A stretch of DNA of 64,000 nucleotides from Boswellia sacra (GCA_013180625.2 SNVD02011423.1:1032530-1096529), one strand, 5' to 3'. Shown: positions 1-12,940, counted from the first letter of the stretch. Made by a program: numbers and translations. The notes: generated by a model not told the origin, from the sequence alone.

Positions 1-835
1 TAAGTCAAATAATTAAACAAACAGAAATATGTATCAAAATAAACAAATTAGTATCATTTAAATTAAATAAAAATGTTTTTAAAAAATAGTTGAAGATAGT
101 TTATCGACCATTGTAAAACATAATTATAGTATAATATTAAATAATATATATATAAATTTCTTAGGTTTAATTTGAGGGTAATTTTTTCAGAATATCAATG
201 TACTCGATGTACTTGCCAAATAAACTTAATATTAGAAGTACACGAGACTTTTGAATATCTGAGGCGAAGTGGCCGTGTAGAATTTTTGGAAACTTGAGAG
301 GAGGTCCAGGGAATTTTAAATTAAATTAAAAAGAGAGAGAGAGAGAGAGAGAGAAGACAAAACCAGTGACAAGTATGCAGCTAGACAACAACAGCAAAAC
401 CACTTTATTATAATAAAAACTTCCAACTTCAACTGTTAACCTTCGGTTCTACTCCTCTCTCTCTTACAAAAGATCCAAACTTTAAGTCAAGCTTACTCAA
501 CTAAGTCTTCCTCCCACTTTCAGGATCCAAGCTAATGCTTCTGGGTTAAGTTTCCACTGAAATCTCTGCAACACAATCCGAAGCACTAATCTTTTTCATC
601 AGGTAAATTAGTCTTTTACGCAGTGTACTCACCAGACTTTAAGCTGTAGTTTGGTTATGATTATGTGATGAATGATTAGATTGCATGGTAACGTTATGTG
701 GGTGAGTGTCAAAATTGTATCTTTAATGTTCTAAATTGCCCTAAGAGTAATTTGATGTTGAAGTCTTGTAGCTTTGAGCAAGTGGGTAGGTGAGAGATAC
801 TTGGAAGAGATATTGATTTTTGAGATTTTGGAATA
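1..835 (+). promoter_or_regulatory. Promoter and 5' leader of the DUF2921 gene
   Basis: This is AT-rich sequence upstream of the first long ORF. A GA dinucleotide tract lies at 332-354, of the kind often found in plant core promoters and 5' UTRs, followed by pyrimidine-rich, UTR-like sequence (about 420-600). A plausible 5'-UTR intron starts at a consensus donor (AG|GTAAAT, 602/603) and may end at the TTGTAG near 771 or the GGGTAG near 788. A leader intron would explain the 230 bp between the UTR-like block and the ATG. No protein-coding frame is seen here. The splice sites and transcription start are inferences without transcript support. Confidence 0.45.
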
Positions 836-3800
836 ATGAAGTTTAGATTTTTGGTTATTGTTTTTTGTGTTGTGTATGGATCATTGGTTTTTGGGTTCGC
901 TAATGCATACTTCCAAGAGGAGGAAAATGAGTTCGGGAGGGCAGTAGCAGCAAGTGTCAGCTACACTTATGATAGGATTGATGAAGTGAAGAAAAAATGT
1001 AATTTCGTTTTGTCTTCTGCTATTGATTTGAAAACTGAAGATAGTGGTATCTCCACTATCAAGGATGAATTCACAGTAGGGTATGGTGATTGGGAGCAAG
1101 AGAAAGGTGATGCCCCAATTATGCCATTTGATGATAAAGAAATCCCTAAAACTTCGTCTCGAGGCCCTTTGAAATTTGCTTATTTCTCGGTTACAGACGT
1201 TGATCGTGCCCATCGGTTGAAGAATTATGTGAGCATTAGTGGGCAGTTGCTTATGGGCATAACAGTAGACGGTATTTTTGCTGACAAACCTTATGTGGGA
1301 AGTCCTCAGTTTCAGATATGGCCTAATCATACGCAACTTTCAATGTCATTTGAAGGGATATATACTGAAACTAAGAAGAAAGGTGATGTTGGTGAAAGGG
1401 TGTTGTGTTTGTTAGGGACCGCAATGTTACCATCTCGGGAGTCTGATTCAACTAGTCCATGGGAATGGGTGAAGGGCTCTGATGCGAATAATTACCAGCC
1501 ACCTCTACTGCAAGATGATCAGATTCTGCTTGTGCTTCGGTGCCCTATGATTTTCTCACTGACAAATAGGGTGATAAGAGGTGAGATGAGCAGTTTAAAC
1601 CCTAAGTCAAATGCCAAGTACTTTGACAAAGTTCAGATTTTGTCGTATTTTGGCACTGCAGCTCACTATGAGTTTGTTGCTGCAAAGACTGTTGCAAAGG
1701 CATGTGATCCGTATCCCTCCCAAGATAGCTTCATGAAAGGAGGCATCATTGATATATATAAAGGGAGTGGATTTTGTGAGGTTTTTGAGCAGGTTGCTAC
1801 CGGAGGATCTTTTAATAATGCAGGAGTCTTTACTGTCGTGCCAAACTGGAAATGCAATGACACAGACAGTTTTTGTAGTAAGCTGGGTCCATTTGGGTCA
1901 GATAAAGAGATTCAAGCGACAGATGGAGGCTTTAAAGATGTAAAAATTCTAATGCAGAATGTTAGGTGTGAGCAAACACGTGGAAAGGGAAATGCTAGTT
2001 CAGCAAGCGTTGCTGCAGTATTTCGAGTTGTCCCTCCATCAGAAAATTGGTACAGTGCTGCATGGAGATATGGAGTAAGCAACATGACTCTTGCTGCTGA
2101 GGGAATTTGGAAGTCTTCCAGTGGGCAACTCTGCATGGTTGGTTGCCTTGGACTTGTCAATGCAGAAGGGAGTAGCTGTGACACTCGCATTTGTTTGTAC
2201 ATTCCTATCTCATTTTCCATTAGGCAACGAAGCATAATTGTTGGGAGTTTTTCCAGCATCAGTGAAAATAAAAAATCATTTTTTACTCTATCTTTTGAAA
2301 AGCTTGTGCAGCAGAGAGAGTTGTGGAATTATTTCAGAACCTCCATTCCACATTACATTTACTCAAAAATAGAAGCCGCTGCTGTTGTCCTAGAAAGAAA
2401 TGAGCCGTTCAATTTTGGAACGGTCATTAAGAAATCCTTACTTCAATTCCCCAAATTGGAAGAGTCAGAGGCAATTTTATCTAGTCTTTCTCTTCTTTCA
2501 GAAGATCTGACCATTCACATCTCTGCAGTTCCAGATCCACTTCCCAAAACTCACATCCCAAGAATTGAAATCCAGATGGACATTCTCTCACTTGGCCCCT
2601 TATTTGGGCGCTACTGGTCTTCAAGTAATAGTTCCACAAAGGAAGAGGAGACTCCTTACCACACTAAAGCCGAATATACTGAAAAGCAGCTTCTTCTGAA
2701 TGTGTCAGCTCAACTCTCGCTTACTGGTAAATCTTATAGCAATTTCTCCGGGCTATTTCTGGAGGGTCTTTATGATCCACATGTTGGAAGGATGTATTTA
2801 GTTGGTTGCAGGGATGTCCGAGCCTCGTGGAAGATCTTATTTGAGAGCATGGATCTTGAAGCAGGGTTGGATTGTTTAATTGAAGTTATAGTGTCATACC
2901 CACCCACTACATCTAGGTGGTTGGTCAATCCAACTGCTACCATTTCCATTGCCAGTCAGAGGACTGAAGATGACCCCCTCTATTTCAGCTCAATTAAGCT
3001 GCAAACTCTACCTATTGTATACAGGAGGCAGAGGGAAGACATTCTCTCCCACAGGGGAGTTGAGGGGATTCTCCGCATTTTGACACTCTCGTTTGCAATA
3101 TCTTGCATTTTAAGTCAATTGTTTTTCGTCAAGCATAATTTGGATTCTGTTCCTTTAATGTCTCTTGTCATGCTTGGTGTCCAAGCTCTCGGGTATAGTC
3201 TTCCTCTGATCACAGGAGCCGAAGCTCTTTTCAAGAGAAAGGCTTCGGAATCTTATCAAATGGAGTCTTATAGCCTTGAGAAGAGCCAGTGGATCCAAGT
3301 GATTGATTACATAGTAAAGCTTCTTGTAATGGTATCATTTCTACTAACTCTAAGGCTCATTCAGAAGGTTTGGAAATCCCGTATGAGATTGCTTTCAAGG
3401 TCCCCTCTTGAACCACACCGTGTTCCAAGTGACAAGCCAGTTCTTCTTACTACCTTTGTTATACATGTGATTGGGTATATAGTTATTCTGATTATTCGTT
3501 CTGTAAAATCTCGTGGAAGTCCACTTCAAACGGGGAAATATAGATATTCGAGTTCGACAGGTAGTTTCAAATGGGAAACTGAACTAGAGGAGTATGTGGG
3601 TCTTGTTCAAGATTTTTTCTTGCTTCCTCAAGTGATTGGTAATATATTGTGGCAAATAGATTGTAAGCCACTGAGGAAACTATATTTTATTGGGATCACA
3701 GTGGTCAGACTTCTTCCTCATGTATATGATTACATTCGATCTCCTATCCCGAATCCTTACTTTGCTGAGGAAATTGAGTTTGCTAATCCCAGTTTTGATT

Positions 3801-4045
3801 TTTATTCCAAGTTTGGGGATATTGCCATACCTGTGACTGCAGTTTTCCTTGCAATTGTAGTCTATATTCAGCAAAGGTGGGATTATGAGAAGCTCAGCCA
3901 GATTCTAACTTTCAGGCATTATAAGCTTCTTCCTTCAGCATCAAGAAAATACGAGAGGTTGCCTTCTAAGTCCTTTGAAACAGAGCTTGCTTCCGGTGCT
4001 AATGGAAATCCCACGCATGGACGAGAGCATGATGATGATGATTAA
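836..4045 (+). CDS. DUF2921 family multipass membrane protein, single exon
   Basis: An uninterrupted 1069-codon ORF that I recognise as a plant DUF2921 protein; the biochemical function of the family is not established. The N-terminus has a hydrophobic signal-type stretch (residues 1-24). A long Cys- and Ser-rich extracytoplasmic or lumenal region follows (about 25-725), with several NxS/T sites. The C-terminal third has about five to six hydrophobic segments: roughly 743-765, 772-793, 819-842, 868-887, a weak one at 946-966, and 994-1014. The protein ends in an acidic tail (EHDDDD). The length fits the family's usual 900-1100 aa, and plant members are commonly intronless in the CDS. The ATG at 836 is the first one giving a signal peptide. 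Codon use and length leave little doubt that it is a real gene. It has no close neighbour. Confidence 0.93.
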   Translation: MKFRFLVIVFCVVYGSLVFGFANAYFQEEENEFGRAVAASVSYTYDRIDEVKKKCNFVLSSAIDLKTEDSGISTIKDEFTVGYGDWEQEKGDAPIMPFDDKEIPKTSSRGPLKFAYFSVTDVDRAHRLKNYVSISGQLLMGITVDGIFADKPYVGSPQFQIWPNHTQLSMSFEGIYTETKKKGDVGERVLCLLGTAMLPSRESDSTSPWEWVKGSDANNYQPPLLQDDQILLVLRCPMIFSLTNRVIRGEMSSLNPKSNAKYFDKVQILSYFGTAAHYEFVAAKTVAKACDPYPSQDSFMKGGIIDIYKGSGFCEVFEQVATGGSFNNAGVFTVVPNWKCNDTDSFCSKLGPFGSDKEIQATDGGFKDVKILMQNVRCEQTRGKGNASSASVAAVFRVVPPSENWYSAAWRYGVSNMTLAAEGIWKSSSGQLCMVGCLGLVNAEGSSCDTRICLYIPISFSIRQRSIIVGSFSSISENKKSFFTLSFEKLVQQRELWNYFRTSIPHYIYSKIEAAAVVLERNEPFNFGTVIKKSLLQFPKLEESEAILSSLSLLSEDLTIHISAVPDPLPKTHIPRIEIQMDILSLGPLFGRYWSSSNSSTKEEETPYHTKAEYTEKQLLLNVSAQLSLTGKSYSNFSGLFLEGLYDPHVGRMYLVGCRDVRASWKILFESMDLEAGLDCLIEVIVSYPPTTSRWLVNPTATISIASQRTEDDPLYFSSIKLQTLPIVYRRQREDILSHRGVEGILRILTLSFAISCILSQLFFVKHNLDSVPLMSLVMLGVQALGYSLPLITGAEALFKRKASESYQMESYSLEKSQWIQVIDYIVKLLVMVSFLLTLRLIQKVWKSRMRLLSRSPLEPHRVPSDKPVLLTTFVIHVIGYIVILIIRSVKSRGSPLQTGKYRYSSSTGSFKWETELEEYVGLVQDFFLLPQVIGNILWQIDCKPLRKLYFIGITVVRLLPHVYDYIRSPIPNPYFAEEIEFANPSFDFYSKFGDIAIPVTAVFLAIVVYIQQRWDYEKLSQILTFRHYKLLPSASRKYERLPSKSFETELASGANGNPTHGREHDDDD

Positions 4046-5943
4046 TAATAGCATCATGTTCTCCTTCAGCATTACTAACAGAAAGAGTTGTTGTAAACAA
4101 AGATTAAGATAGGTACTTTTCTTCTGTGGTTTAATTTTCCATGTATGAGTTATTATCTTCTACTCTTCTCGAAACTGAAGTAGAGACTTGATTTTGTCCT
4201 GCATATTTTAGTTTGTAATATTCATTTCTGAAAAGCTATAACAATTCACTTTACCTTGTTAATTGTACCCCAAAGCTCTTCTGAGGTTATTGTGTGAACA
4301 GTACTTCTGGGCAATCTTTTCTTATTGCAGTTCTGCATTTGATAATTGTCTGCCATTGATTTGCCTTCTGAACTTCTAGTGCATCATAAGGTTGTGTGAT
4401 GGACTTCTGGTTATACATAATAACAGGAATAATTTAGTGTTGTTTTTTGCACAACCGTACTTGTTCATTCCAAATCACTTGAAATAGAATTTTAGTTGCA
4501 GTCATGATACCGCACTCTGATTACACTATTAGTGTCACTTTAGCACCATTGTTTGAGAATATATTAATAAAAATAATTTATACTAAAATGGAGGTAGACT
4601 TTTTAAATTCTTGATTACTCAACAAAATTACACGAGTCATTAGACTCGTTACTTAAGAGATGCAAGAGACACCAAATGAAATTGACAAATGACTGAAAAA
4701 CAAGATATACTTATTAGAAAAGATGATGATAAGTTCATTAATTATTCACTTAATAGTTTTTAGTTGTTAATAGAAGGCTAAATTTGATATAAATTATTTT
4801 TATATAATTACTTCTCCTAAAAATGCAAATTTGGTTGGTGTGTTCTTTTATGAATTCAGTATTTTTGTTTTCAATTGAATTTATAAATATGTGATTGATT
4901 TTAAATTATTTTAAATTTTAAAAAGGATATGTGATTGAGATTGAATGTAAATTATATTAAAAAATGTGCAGTACGGAAACAGGATTTAGATTCATAAAAG
5001 AATATAGCCTTATTCATAAATGGGTATAAATGTTGCTGATTGCTTCAAAACCAAATTTCGGTGGAAGCCTGGCCGATGAGTGGGGCTATGAGCTTTTCTC
5101 AATTATGAGGAATGGATCTTGGACCATGGGCTTGCCTCTATACTAGATTAGACTAGTGAAATAAATTCGGCTCACTAAGAAAATATTTGAAAAGTTAATT
5201 TATATTCATAATTTAAAAAATGTATCTAAAATTATATTTCTTTTTTTTTTCTTGTGATAAAAAGTTAAAATAATGAACACAAATGTAATAGTAATATGGG
5301 GACAAAAATTTAACAACTATGCTTCTAGGTTTTGACAACGTTATAGAATATATTTTGTTGATACATTTTGTAATTATTGAGAGGATGTGTGATTATTAAA
5401 TACAATTTTGCTTTTATTATCAGATGAATTTTTATTTTGGGTTTGTCATTTAAATTTTGAAAAAGTTGTTGCTATTGATTATTATTATAATAATTAGAGA
5501 GTATTAAATTTATTTTTTATTAGTAATTTAACTTTAGATATTTATTTGTTTATTACATTTAAGTTTGTGACATTATCAATAAGTATCCTTGAATTTATTA
5601 TATTAAGTAGAGAATGACTATAAGATTTTCATCATCGCAACCATGAAGTTGTTCGTTTTTTATCAATTACATCCGTGAAAATGATTATTTGAATAGTGAA
5701 AATGATGATTTAAAGACAACTTTAAGGGTTTGATTGATGAAAATGCATAATCATTCTCTATGTGAAATTAAATCAAAACTTAAGGATATTTATTTAATTG
5801 TTTCATTTAAATTTTGACTTTATGCACGCATTATTTGTCTAGGAAAGTCTAGAGGGTTGATGTATTTTGGTATGAAGTCTGAATTTAATTTATTCTCATA
5901 TTTCAGATCTTTTCATGATTTTTTTTTTACTTAAGACATAATC
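4046..5943. other. Intergenic AT-rich DNA downstream of the DUF2921 gene
   Basis: The first 200-400 bp is probably the 3' UTR and transcript end of the DUF2921 gene, though no single polyadenylation signal stands out. The rest is AT-rich, with poly-A/T runs and no ORF above background. A slightly GC-richer patch at about 5040-5150 has no recognisable product. Confidence 0.6.
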
Positions 5944-6536
5944 TAAGGGGCTGATTGTTTTTCTATTGGAAGTCTAAATTTTACTGAATCTTAGACTTCA
6001 GACTTTTTACGTTGATTGTTTTTGGGGATTGAACACTTTTTCTTAGATAAAAACATCCGAATAGAAAAAAAAACTATATTTTCTAGCTTTTATCTTAATA
6101 GAAAAAGATTTGAATGTATTGCCTATTTTTTATGTTCTAAAATACCTTTGAAAATTTTATTTAATTTCTATTTTGTTAAATCTTTAAACTACTTTTCCTA
6201 TATTTTTTAATACTCATTTATTATTTTTTAATTACGTAATAACTAAAAAAAATTCATATTATATGTGAGATACATTAATTAACAATTTAATTTTTTTCTT
6301 GCACGATAGTATTTTAATTTTGATTTTATTTTATTGATTATTTAGCTAAATAAGGGCATATATGTCAAATTAATAGCTTCAAGACGTTTTTAGTTATTAA
6401 AAACAATTAATTTAAGACATATTATCATATCTTAAAAAAAAAAACAATCTTATCATTCAGACATTTATATTCAAACCTATTCAAATTTTAGTCATATTTA
6501 GACTTATTTAGATTTTAAAAAAAAATCGCTCCCTAA
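5944..6536. mobile_element. Tourist-like (PIF/Harbinger-type) MITE with TAA target duplication
   Basis: The element spans 5947-6533 (587 bp), flanked by TAA at 5944-5946 and 6534-6536. The left end reads GGGGCTGATTGTTTTTC. The right end, reverse-complemented, begins GGGAGCGATTTTTTT, so the terminal inverted repeats are imperfect. A 3-bp TAA/TTA duplication with GG-starting TIRs is characteristic of PIF/Harbinger MITEs. It is non-coding. A related copy lies in intron 6 of the broken PDR gene at 49984-50706, sharing the interior phrase ACACTTTTTCTTAGATAA. The small AT-rich ORF at 6016-6210 falls inside it and is not a gene. Confidence 0.7.
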
Positions 6537-7047
6537 GACTTTTTCATGTGAATAGAAAAAGCTAAATATTATTGCTTTTATCTTATTGCAAATGTTTGAA
6601 TCATTTAATTCTCCTCCTATACTCTTAAATATCCTTATAAAATTCATTTATTATCAATTTAAACATAGCTTAATTTGTAATTTTATAATATTATTATTTA
6701 TTTTTAATTTTATATTATGATCTCTATATGTATTTGAAATTATTTTATGGCCTTAGCTTTTTTATATATCTTTTTAAAAAAATAACTTTTTTACTCAATT
6801 ATACACATTTAAATAAATTAAATTCATAATAAAATTTGGTATGCAAATATTTTTAGTATATGAAATAAAAACACAAGTGAAATAATATATATAAATAGGA
6901 ATATATATGTAAAATCTTTAGTTTTCAGATATTTTAATTCAACTATTAAAATAAAAAAATATATCATTCATATTTTTATATTCAAATCTATTCAAATTTC
7001 TGTTTAATTCAGACCTATTTAAATTTCAGATAAAAAAGAATTACCTC
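6537..7047. mobile_element. Truncated relative of the same MITE family
   Basis: This stretch directly abuts the previous element. It repeats interior phrases of the family (GTGAATAGAAAAAGCTAAAT, GCTTTTATCTTA) and ends with the same kind of block (TTCAAATCTATTCAAATTTC, then AGATAAAAAAGAATTACC). No left terminus or clear target duplication is visible. It is probably a second copy that was nested or decayed. Boundaries are approximate. Confidence 0.45.
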
Positions 7048-8279
7048 TAGATCTAGGATGTAGGATATATACTACCTCATTATAAACTTCAAAAGAGAGT
7101 GAGAATTTTCACTTCTTTTTCTTTTATGAATTTGGAATCAATTATTTTTGTCGATTTCTGTAGTAAGACAAAGAAATAAACTTCGAACGCATGTGTAGGC
7201 TTTGCAACAAATATCTTCTATGATATTGCAAGTAGATACAGGACTCAAGCCCAAACTAAAGAAACTATGAGTACTTATTTTATTGAAAACTGTCTTGAGA
7301 TTGATGCTGTAGCTAGCTTTTGGGCCAACACATGATAAGTCTTATCTATCCATTAAGCAAGTTGAATTTGTATTCGAGATGAACGAAAGTGGCAAAAGCA
7401 ACCCTTTTACATGTTTAAAAAAATATATTAATGGCAAGTGCACACCATTGCTATCAATAAAGCTGCATGCTATCTGCAAAAACGTTTTTGTTATTTGACC
7501 GCAATCATTCACAACTGCTTTCTGAAAACGTTTTTGTTGTTTTCAAGCTTTTATTGCAAACAAATAAGGTTCTCGCATTAAATGAAATCAAAGCTTTCTG
7601 AAAATCAATAACACACTTTGCTCTCTCTAGTGCGTTGTAAAGAGAATGCTTGTGAAACGAGATTCGGTTGTTACACGTTATAGTCGAGAGGATCCTTCTT
7701 TGTTGCATTATTCTAGATTCGCAGTTTTTACAATACATAAAAGAAAAATTTACAGAAGAATCATTTCATGTTAAAACATAAGTAATTGAGCAATTAAAAC
7801 GCGATGTATTTGGTCTTGGTAACTAAATAATTAAACATGTATAATTGATAGATGAATTATCTTCACCTATATTTTAAAAACATTTTGTTAGAATAAGGTG
7901 TACTCTTAACTTAGAATATTAAATTATTAACATGTTGAAGTGTTTTTTTTTTCAATAAAAAAAGAGCCAAGACCATTTTTTCTAACTGGATTACTTTTCG
8001 AATCAAATTGTTCGCAAGGGCTAATTCGATCCTCTTTTCTAGGAATCCCAAATAAGAAAATCTGAAGAGAGCCACCGACTCCAATTACCGTCTGAATTAT
8101 TAAAACTTCTTGTTGGCAGTTGCCAAAAAGTTCTTTAGCTTCATACTAATTGTGAGAATTATGAAGTAGGAGTCTAGGCTAAAAGATTAACCAATTTGAT
8201 AGAGTAATAATAATTATTTGAAATAAACATAAAAACCAAGACCACTTCCCCTTAAAACTATGCTGATAAGATGTTGTTT

Positions 8280-8520
8280 AGCTCTTATACCAACTGTTCG
8301 GTGAGAGGAAAATATGTTCAACCTCAAAAATTAACCCCATTTTGTAAAATGACCAAAATTTTTGATAAATCTCTGACCACTTCCCCCAACAAATTATATT
8401 CTCTGTTCGGATCACTCTAAGATATCAATTATGAGAGGAAGTTACCTCTTCAACCCAAATTATTAAACCATTTCTAAGCAAATATTGATCCAGAAAAAAA
8501 AACATATTAATAAATTATTT
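8280..8520 (-). mobile_element. Possible remnant of a copia-type LTR/PBS junction
   Basis: At about 8280-8302 the plus strand reads AGCTCTTATACCAACTGTTC. Its reverse complement resembles the initiator-Met tRNA primer site used by copia elements (TGGTATCAGAGC), with one change, next to a CAGT-type LTR end. This would place a minus-strand LTR to the right. The flanking sequence is too decayed to show the second LTR or any coding region. Confidence 0.25.
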
Positions 8521-9540
8521 TCAAATTTTCTGTTTATATAAAACCATATTATTATGTAAACGAAAATTTCACAGCTAAACTCCGAAACATTACACTACTC
8601 TTGCTTAATTTTTTCCAATTGTATGACCCCCTCACATCAGCTGTTATTGTTCTTTTTTTTTCTTACATTTTTTTATTTTTTATTTTTTGCTTTCTATTGA
8701 TTTGAATGAGTTTATACGATGGGACATTGGAAGAAGAAAAGGTTAGACAAGCACGTGGAATAAAAAGTTCCTTTAAGAAGTTAAAAGAGCTTTTGAGGGA
8801 AGCGCTTTTGAAGTGAAGGAAAATACTTCTTAAAAATATAAAAAAAATACCTAACGATATGTTTAATTATTGGGGTGTTCGTCTATGAATTGATTTTACT
8901 TTGATTGCAACCACTCTGCAGATAGTGCTATATAGATCTTTCTTGATCTTATTTTGGAATCCTAATTTTTTTGCATATGTGAATCGAGCATTACAAGAAA
9001 AGAAAAAAAATGTTTTAATTACTTATCATCTAATTACAGTTAGTTTTTTCATTATAATATTGTATATAATCACTTTTAAGTTTAAGCACGTTCTAAATAA
9101 AGAATATTATACTTAAATTATTGTTCTTTCCTCATTATCTAGCTATACAGTTCACTCCAAATTAATTCATTTGAATAGTTTTAGCACGAGAAATTAACCT
9201 TAATTTTGTACAGTTAACCACAACATTATGAAATATATTAATTTTTTTTATCCTGATAACATTTTCTACAAAAGATTTTGGAATAAGACATATGTAATTG
9301 TAAAATATTTTGAGCGTAACTATTTTGATATCATATTAAGTTTATCATTTTATTTAAAAATTTAAATTTGTGGACGTGAGTTTAATTATTCTCCAATAAA
9401 AAGTATTTATTGTTGCATCTTATAACTTTAAAATAGTTAAAAAAAGAAAAAAAAGTACGAAAATATCCAAATTACTATAGAGAAATTAACAATACGTAGT
9501 ATTGAGGCAATGAATATGCGTACGTGTTGTTGAGAAGAAA

Positions 9541-9705
9541 TTAATGAATCATAAAAAGTCGTCTTGTGCATGTATGCATGAAACACATGATATTTGTACG
9601 TAAAAAATCCGATCGACCCAATTTAATTAATGAACCAAAAAAGTCCTATGCATGCAAAACATGGCATACGTACATGTAACATCACATCGACCAGCTGTTT
9701 TTACA
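9541..9705. repeat. Imperfect tandem duplication rich in CATGCATG motifs
   Basis: Two diverged units of about 80 bp can be aligned: 9541-9620 and about 9628-9700. Both begin AATGAAYC.AAAAAGTC, pass through a GCATG/CATGCA-rich segment and a TACGTA/GTACGT segment, and end in CGACC. The RY-type CATGCATG and ACGT cores could bind B3 or bZIP factors, but no gene is close, so a regulatory role is only speculative. Confidence 0.4.
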
Positions 9706-12700
9706 TGGAAAATGAACAACCTGGTAAGCTGCTGTGTTTTTTTTGTACTTTGAATTTTTATTTTCAAAATTTAATAAAAATATATTATTAATTTAAATTA
9801 TTTTTTAATTTTAAAATAATATAAAATTGATATTAATATAAATACATTAACATATACATATTTTTAAAAAATAATTTTTTAAAGACCAAAACAAATAAAT
9901 ACTGATGACACATTAAATTAGGTATATATCATGTCAATATTAATTTACGTAGTTGTTCATATGACCATCTTGCGTTGACAGCACGTATAATTTAATAAGC
10001 TGACAACCTTAATTAAATTGAGATGATTTTCTATCGTATTATTAAGTATACGCAACGCAATCAACATAATTAATTATATATAATTGGATACGCTACAATG
10101 AAATATATATAGAGAATGGCAAAGAGAACCTTTCAAGTCAACAAAAATATATAGTCAAAGAATGATAATAAAATTAAATTGTTTAGAGAGATTTGAGAAT
10201 CATTTATGAAGCTAGTAATATTGATTCCTTGTATTTGGAAGGGATTAATCCTTGAAAGTTAAGAGAAATATTAATCCAATTAGCTAGGAAGAATTGCGTG
10301 CTTTCAAGGCTTTGATTATTCCACTGATCAGAGCAATTAATTAATCCCTCTGAGATTTTTCCAGTTTTTTAGTGTATTTGAGAAGTGTTTAATAAGTAAA
10401 TTCTACATAATCTAACTATTTGAAATGAAATGTTAACCATAAAATTTTTTTAACCGGAATGAATTAAATATTTGTTGGTGAATTAATAATTAAAAAAACT
10501 TTAAAATATCCTAAAATTTAAAATGTAATGAATTTCTCTTTGTTTTAGAGTTCTTAATAAGTATATATAGTAGATTCATTTTTGATGTTCCGAAACTTAT
10601 ATATTTCATCAAGTGCGCACAATTAATTGAAGTCAACAATATTTTTCAAGAAACCAAAATTGAAAAAATAATATTTGGAAATCGTAATCTCATTTTTGTA
10701 TTGATGAAGTTATATAATTTGTCATTAAAACTAAACACGACATAAAGAAAAACCTTAAATTTTCTTTAATTTTGATAAATCGCTGAGCCTTAATAATGAA
10801 ATACAAATGAAATCATCAATTTTTATTTTACATGGAAGTATTAAAAAGTAAATTTATTCTGAAATATTTTGATTTTTTTTTTCAAGAACAAGATAGTTAT
10901 TAGAGCATTTATGTTTTGCAGCCATCTCACTTAAAAGGCAGTCATATGTTTCTGACCGTTACATCTGAAAATATTTTGCAAAATAGTAAAGAAAATTGTC
11001 ACATTATATAATAATATCATCTGAAATGTCTTCACGAATTGATGAGACATAAATTAATTATTGAATGATTAAAATTTTAATGTAAATGACAATATATATA
11101 ATAAATAATACAATACTAGCTACCACATATCAAATATGAAATAGATTTTTATAAATGCATTATAGTTGTGGTAATTGAATTTCCTTAAATACTTGGTAAA
11201 CAATTAATGAAATATACTAAAAGTTATTAGATGTATATTAAAAAAATTTATTAATAAACAAAGTTCTAAAAAGTACCCCACCGATCACAACATTTAACTC
11301 TTAAGATAAACATCTAAAAAAATGATAGCTATTAAAGAAATTTTAAATGTATTTAATAAATTAAATTGTGTTGCTGTCTTTATTCAAAGTTAACGCATAT
11401 TAAGAAAAGTATTTTTATTTATTGAAAAGCTTAAAATATTAGAACATGTTAGTTGTCTTAAGATGAATTTTTTAAAAAAAGTATATACGATTAAATTGTT
11501 ACCTTACATAAATAAAGAATATTATTTGTTGCCTTTAGTTAGATACTAAAAATACTATTCTCAACATTTATAAAAGTATTATTAAAACTTAAGTTTCTCT
11601 TATTAAATCTATCTTTTTATTGATTTTCTTTTGTCCAAACTTGATATCTCCAATTTGTGAAATTCATATAATAGAGTAGATATTCTCAAGAAAACAAGAA
11701 CTACAAAAACAAATTTTAGATTTTAATCTTTTAAGTTTTTGTTGATTAAAATTATTATATTTTTTTTATTAAGTATCCTTGATTGTAGTTAAATTCTCTT
11801 GTCCTTTATATTCTCGTTTTTTGATTTTTAAAATATAGATATCGATTTTGGATTTTATCTAAATCATTACATATTTTAAAAATATAGGTTAGGTTGAATT
11901 TTTATAATTAATTTGTGCATTATTTTAGGCAAAATACTAAAATATAATTATTTTTATGTTTTTATTATATATTATTAACAACAACCATGTTACTATTTTA
12001 TAAAATTTTAGTTAGAGTAATGCAAAACTGACAACGTTGTGATAGTTACATGATAATGTATTGTCATTAACTATATCACCTATTTTAATTAATTTTTAAT
12101 TCTATAATGATGATAGGAAAAAAATCCTTAATTTAATGAAAAGATAATAGATAAACAAATTACATATAAACAATGTTATATATATTATAATCAATTTCGT
12201 ACCCTCAAAGATTTGTTTATATTTCTATAGAAGTAATTAGTTTGCTTTGACAACAAAAATGATAAATAAAAGATTTGTCAATATTGAAATTTTTGTGGCT
12301 CTTTTATTATCACTCACTCCATTCCAACAGAGTACAGAATCTCACACATTTCTTTTTTTAATCTTTATAAGATTCGAGTTTAGATTTTTTTTTCCTTTTA
12401 TGATATGATATTTTTCTCACATTGACAAATTAGAGTTTCCCTTTCTTTAATTATATATTAACTAATTAATTTTTTTTGTTGAGTTTAAACAAATTACAAA
12501 TCTCTCTCGTCTCTCTCTTCATATGTTAATATGTAAGTTCTGTATACAAGAATAAAGAATTTATATAGAATTGGCCCAATATCTTTTGTTGAAAGACAAA
12601 ATTGTAATTAAAAATATTTTAAAATATAGCAAATAAATGAGTGAGAGTAGAGAGTAAACTCAGCTGACTTTTATGGGTTCTAGATAAACTATTTTCAAGA

Positions 12701-12910
12701 GTAATAATAGTCTTATAAATTATTTATATAAATTGATATGTTATAAAGTGATTAAAATAATAAATATATAAAATTTATTTATTTACTAAATAATAATGAT
12801 ATATTAATAAATAAAAATAACACATTAATTAATTTGTGTACATGAAATTTGTATAATTCGTTTGGAATTTTATCCTCTAATGCCACCCCCAACTTTTGAT
12901 AGTACACATT

Positions 12911-12940
12911 GACCCACGTGAACCCATGTGGACCCACGTG
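12911..12940. repeat. Three-unit 10-bp repeat carrying two perfect G-boxes
   Basis: Three consecutive decamers read GACCCACGTG, AACCCATGTG and GACCCACGTG. The outer two contain the palindromic G-box CACGTG; the middle one has CATGTG. The spacing of 20 bp between G-boxes is about two helical turns. The nearest gene start is 3.6 kb downstream (the PDR gene), so enhancer function is conjecture. Confidence 0.55.

Noticed and set aside
881..1336. 151-codon ORF antisense to the DUF2921 gene
   Set aside because: Shadow of the sense coding sequence; no independent support.
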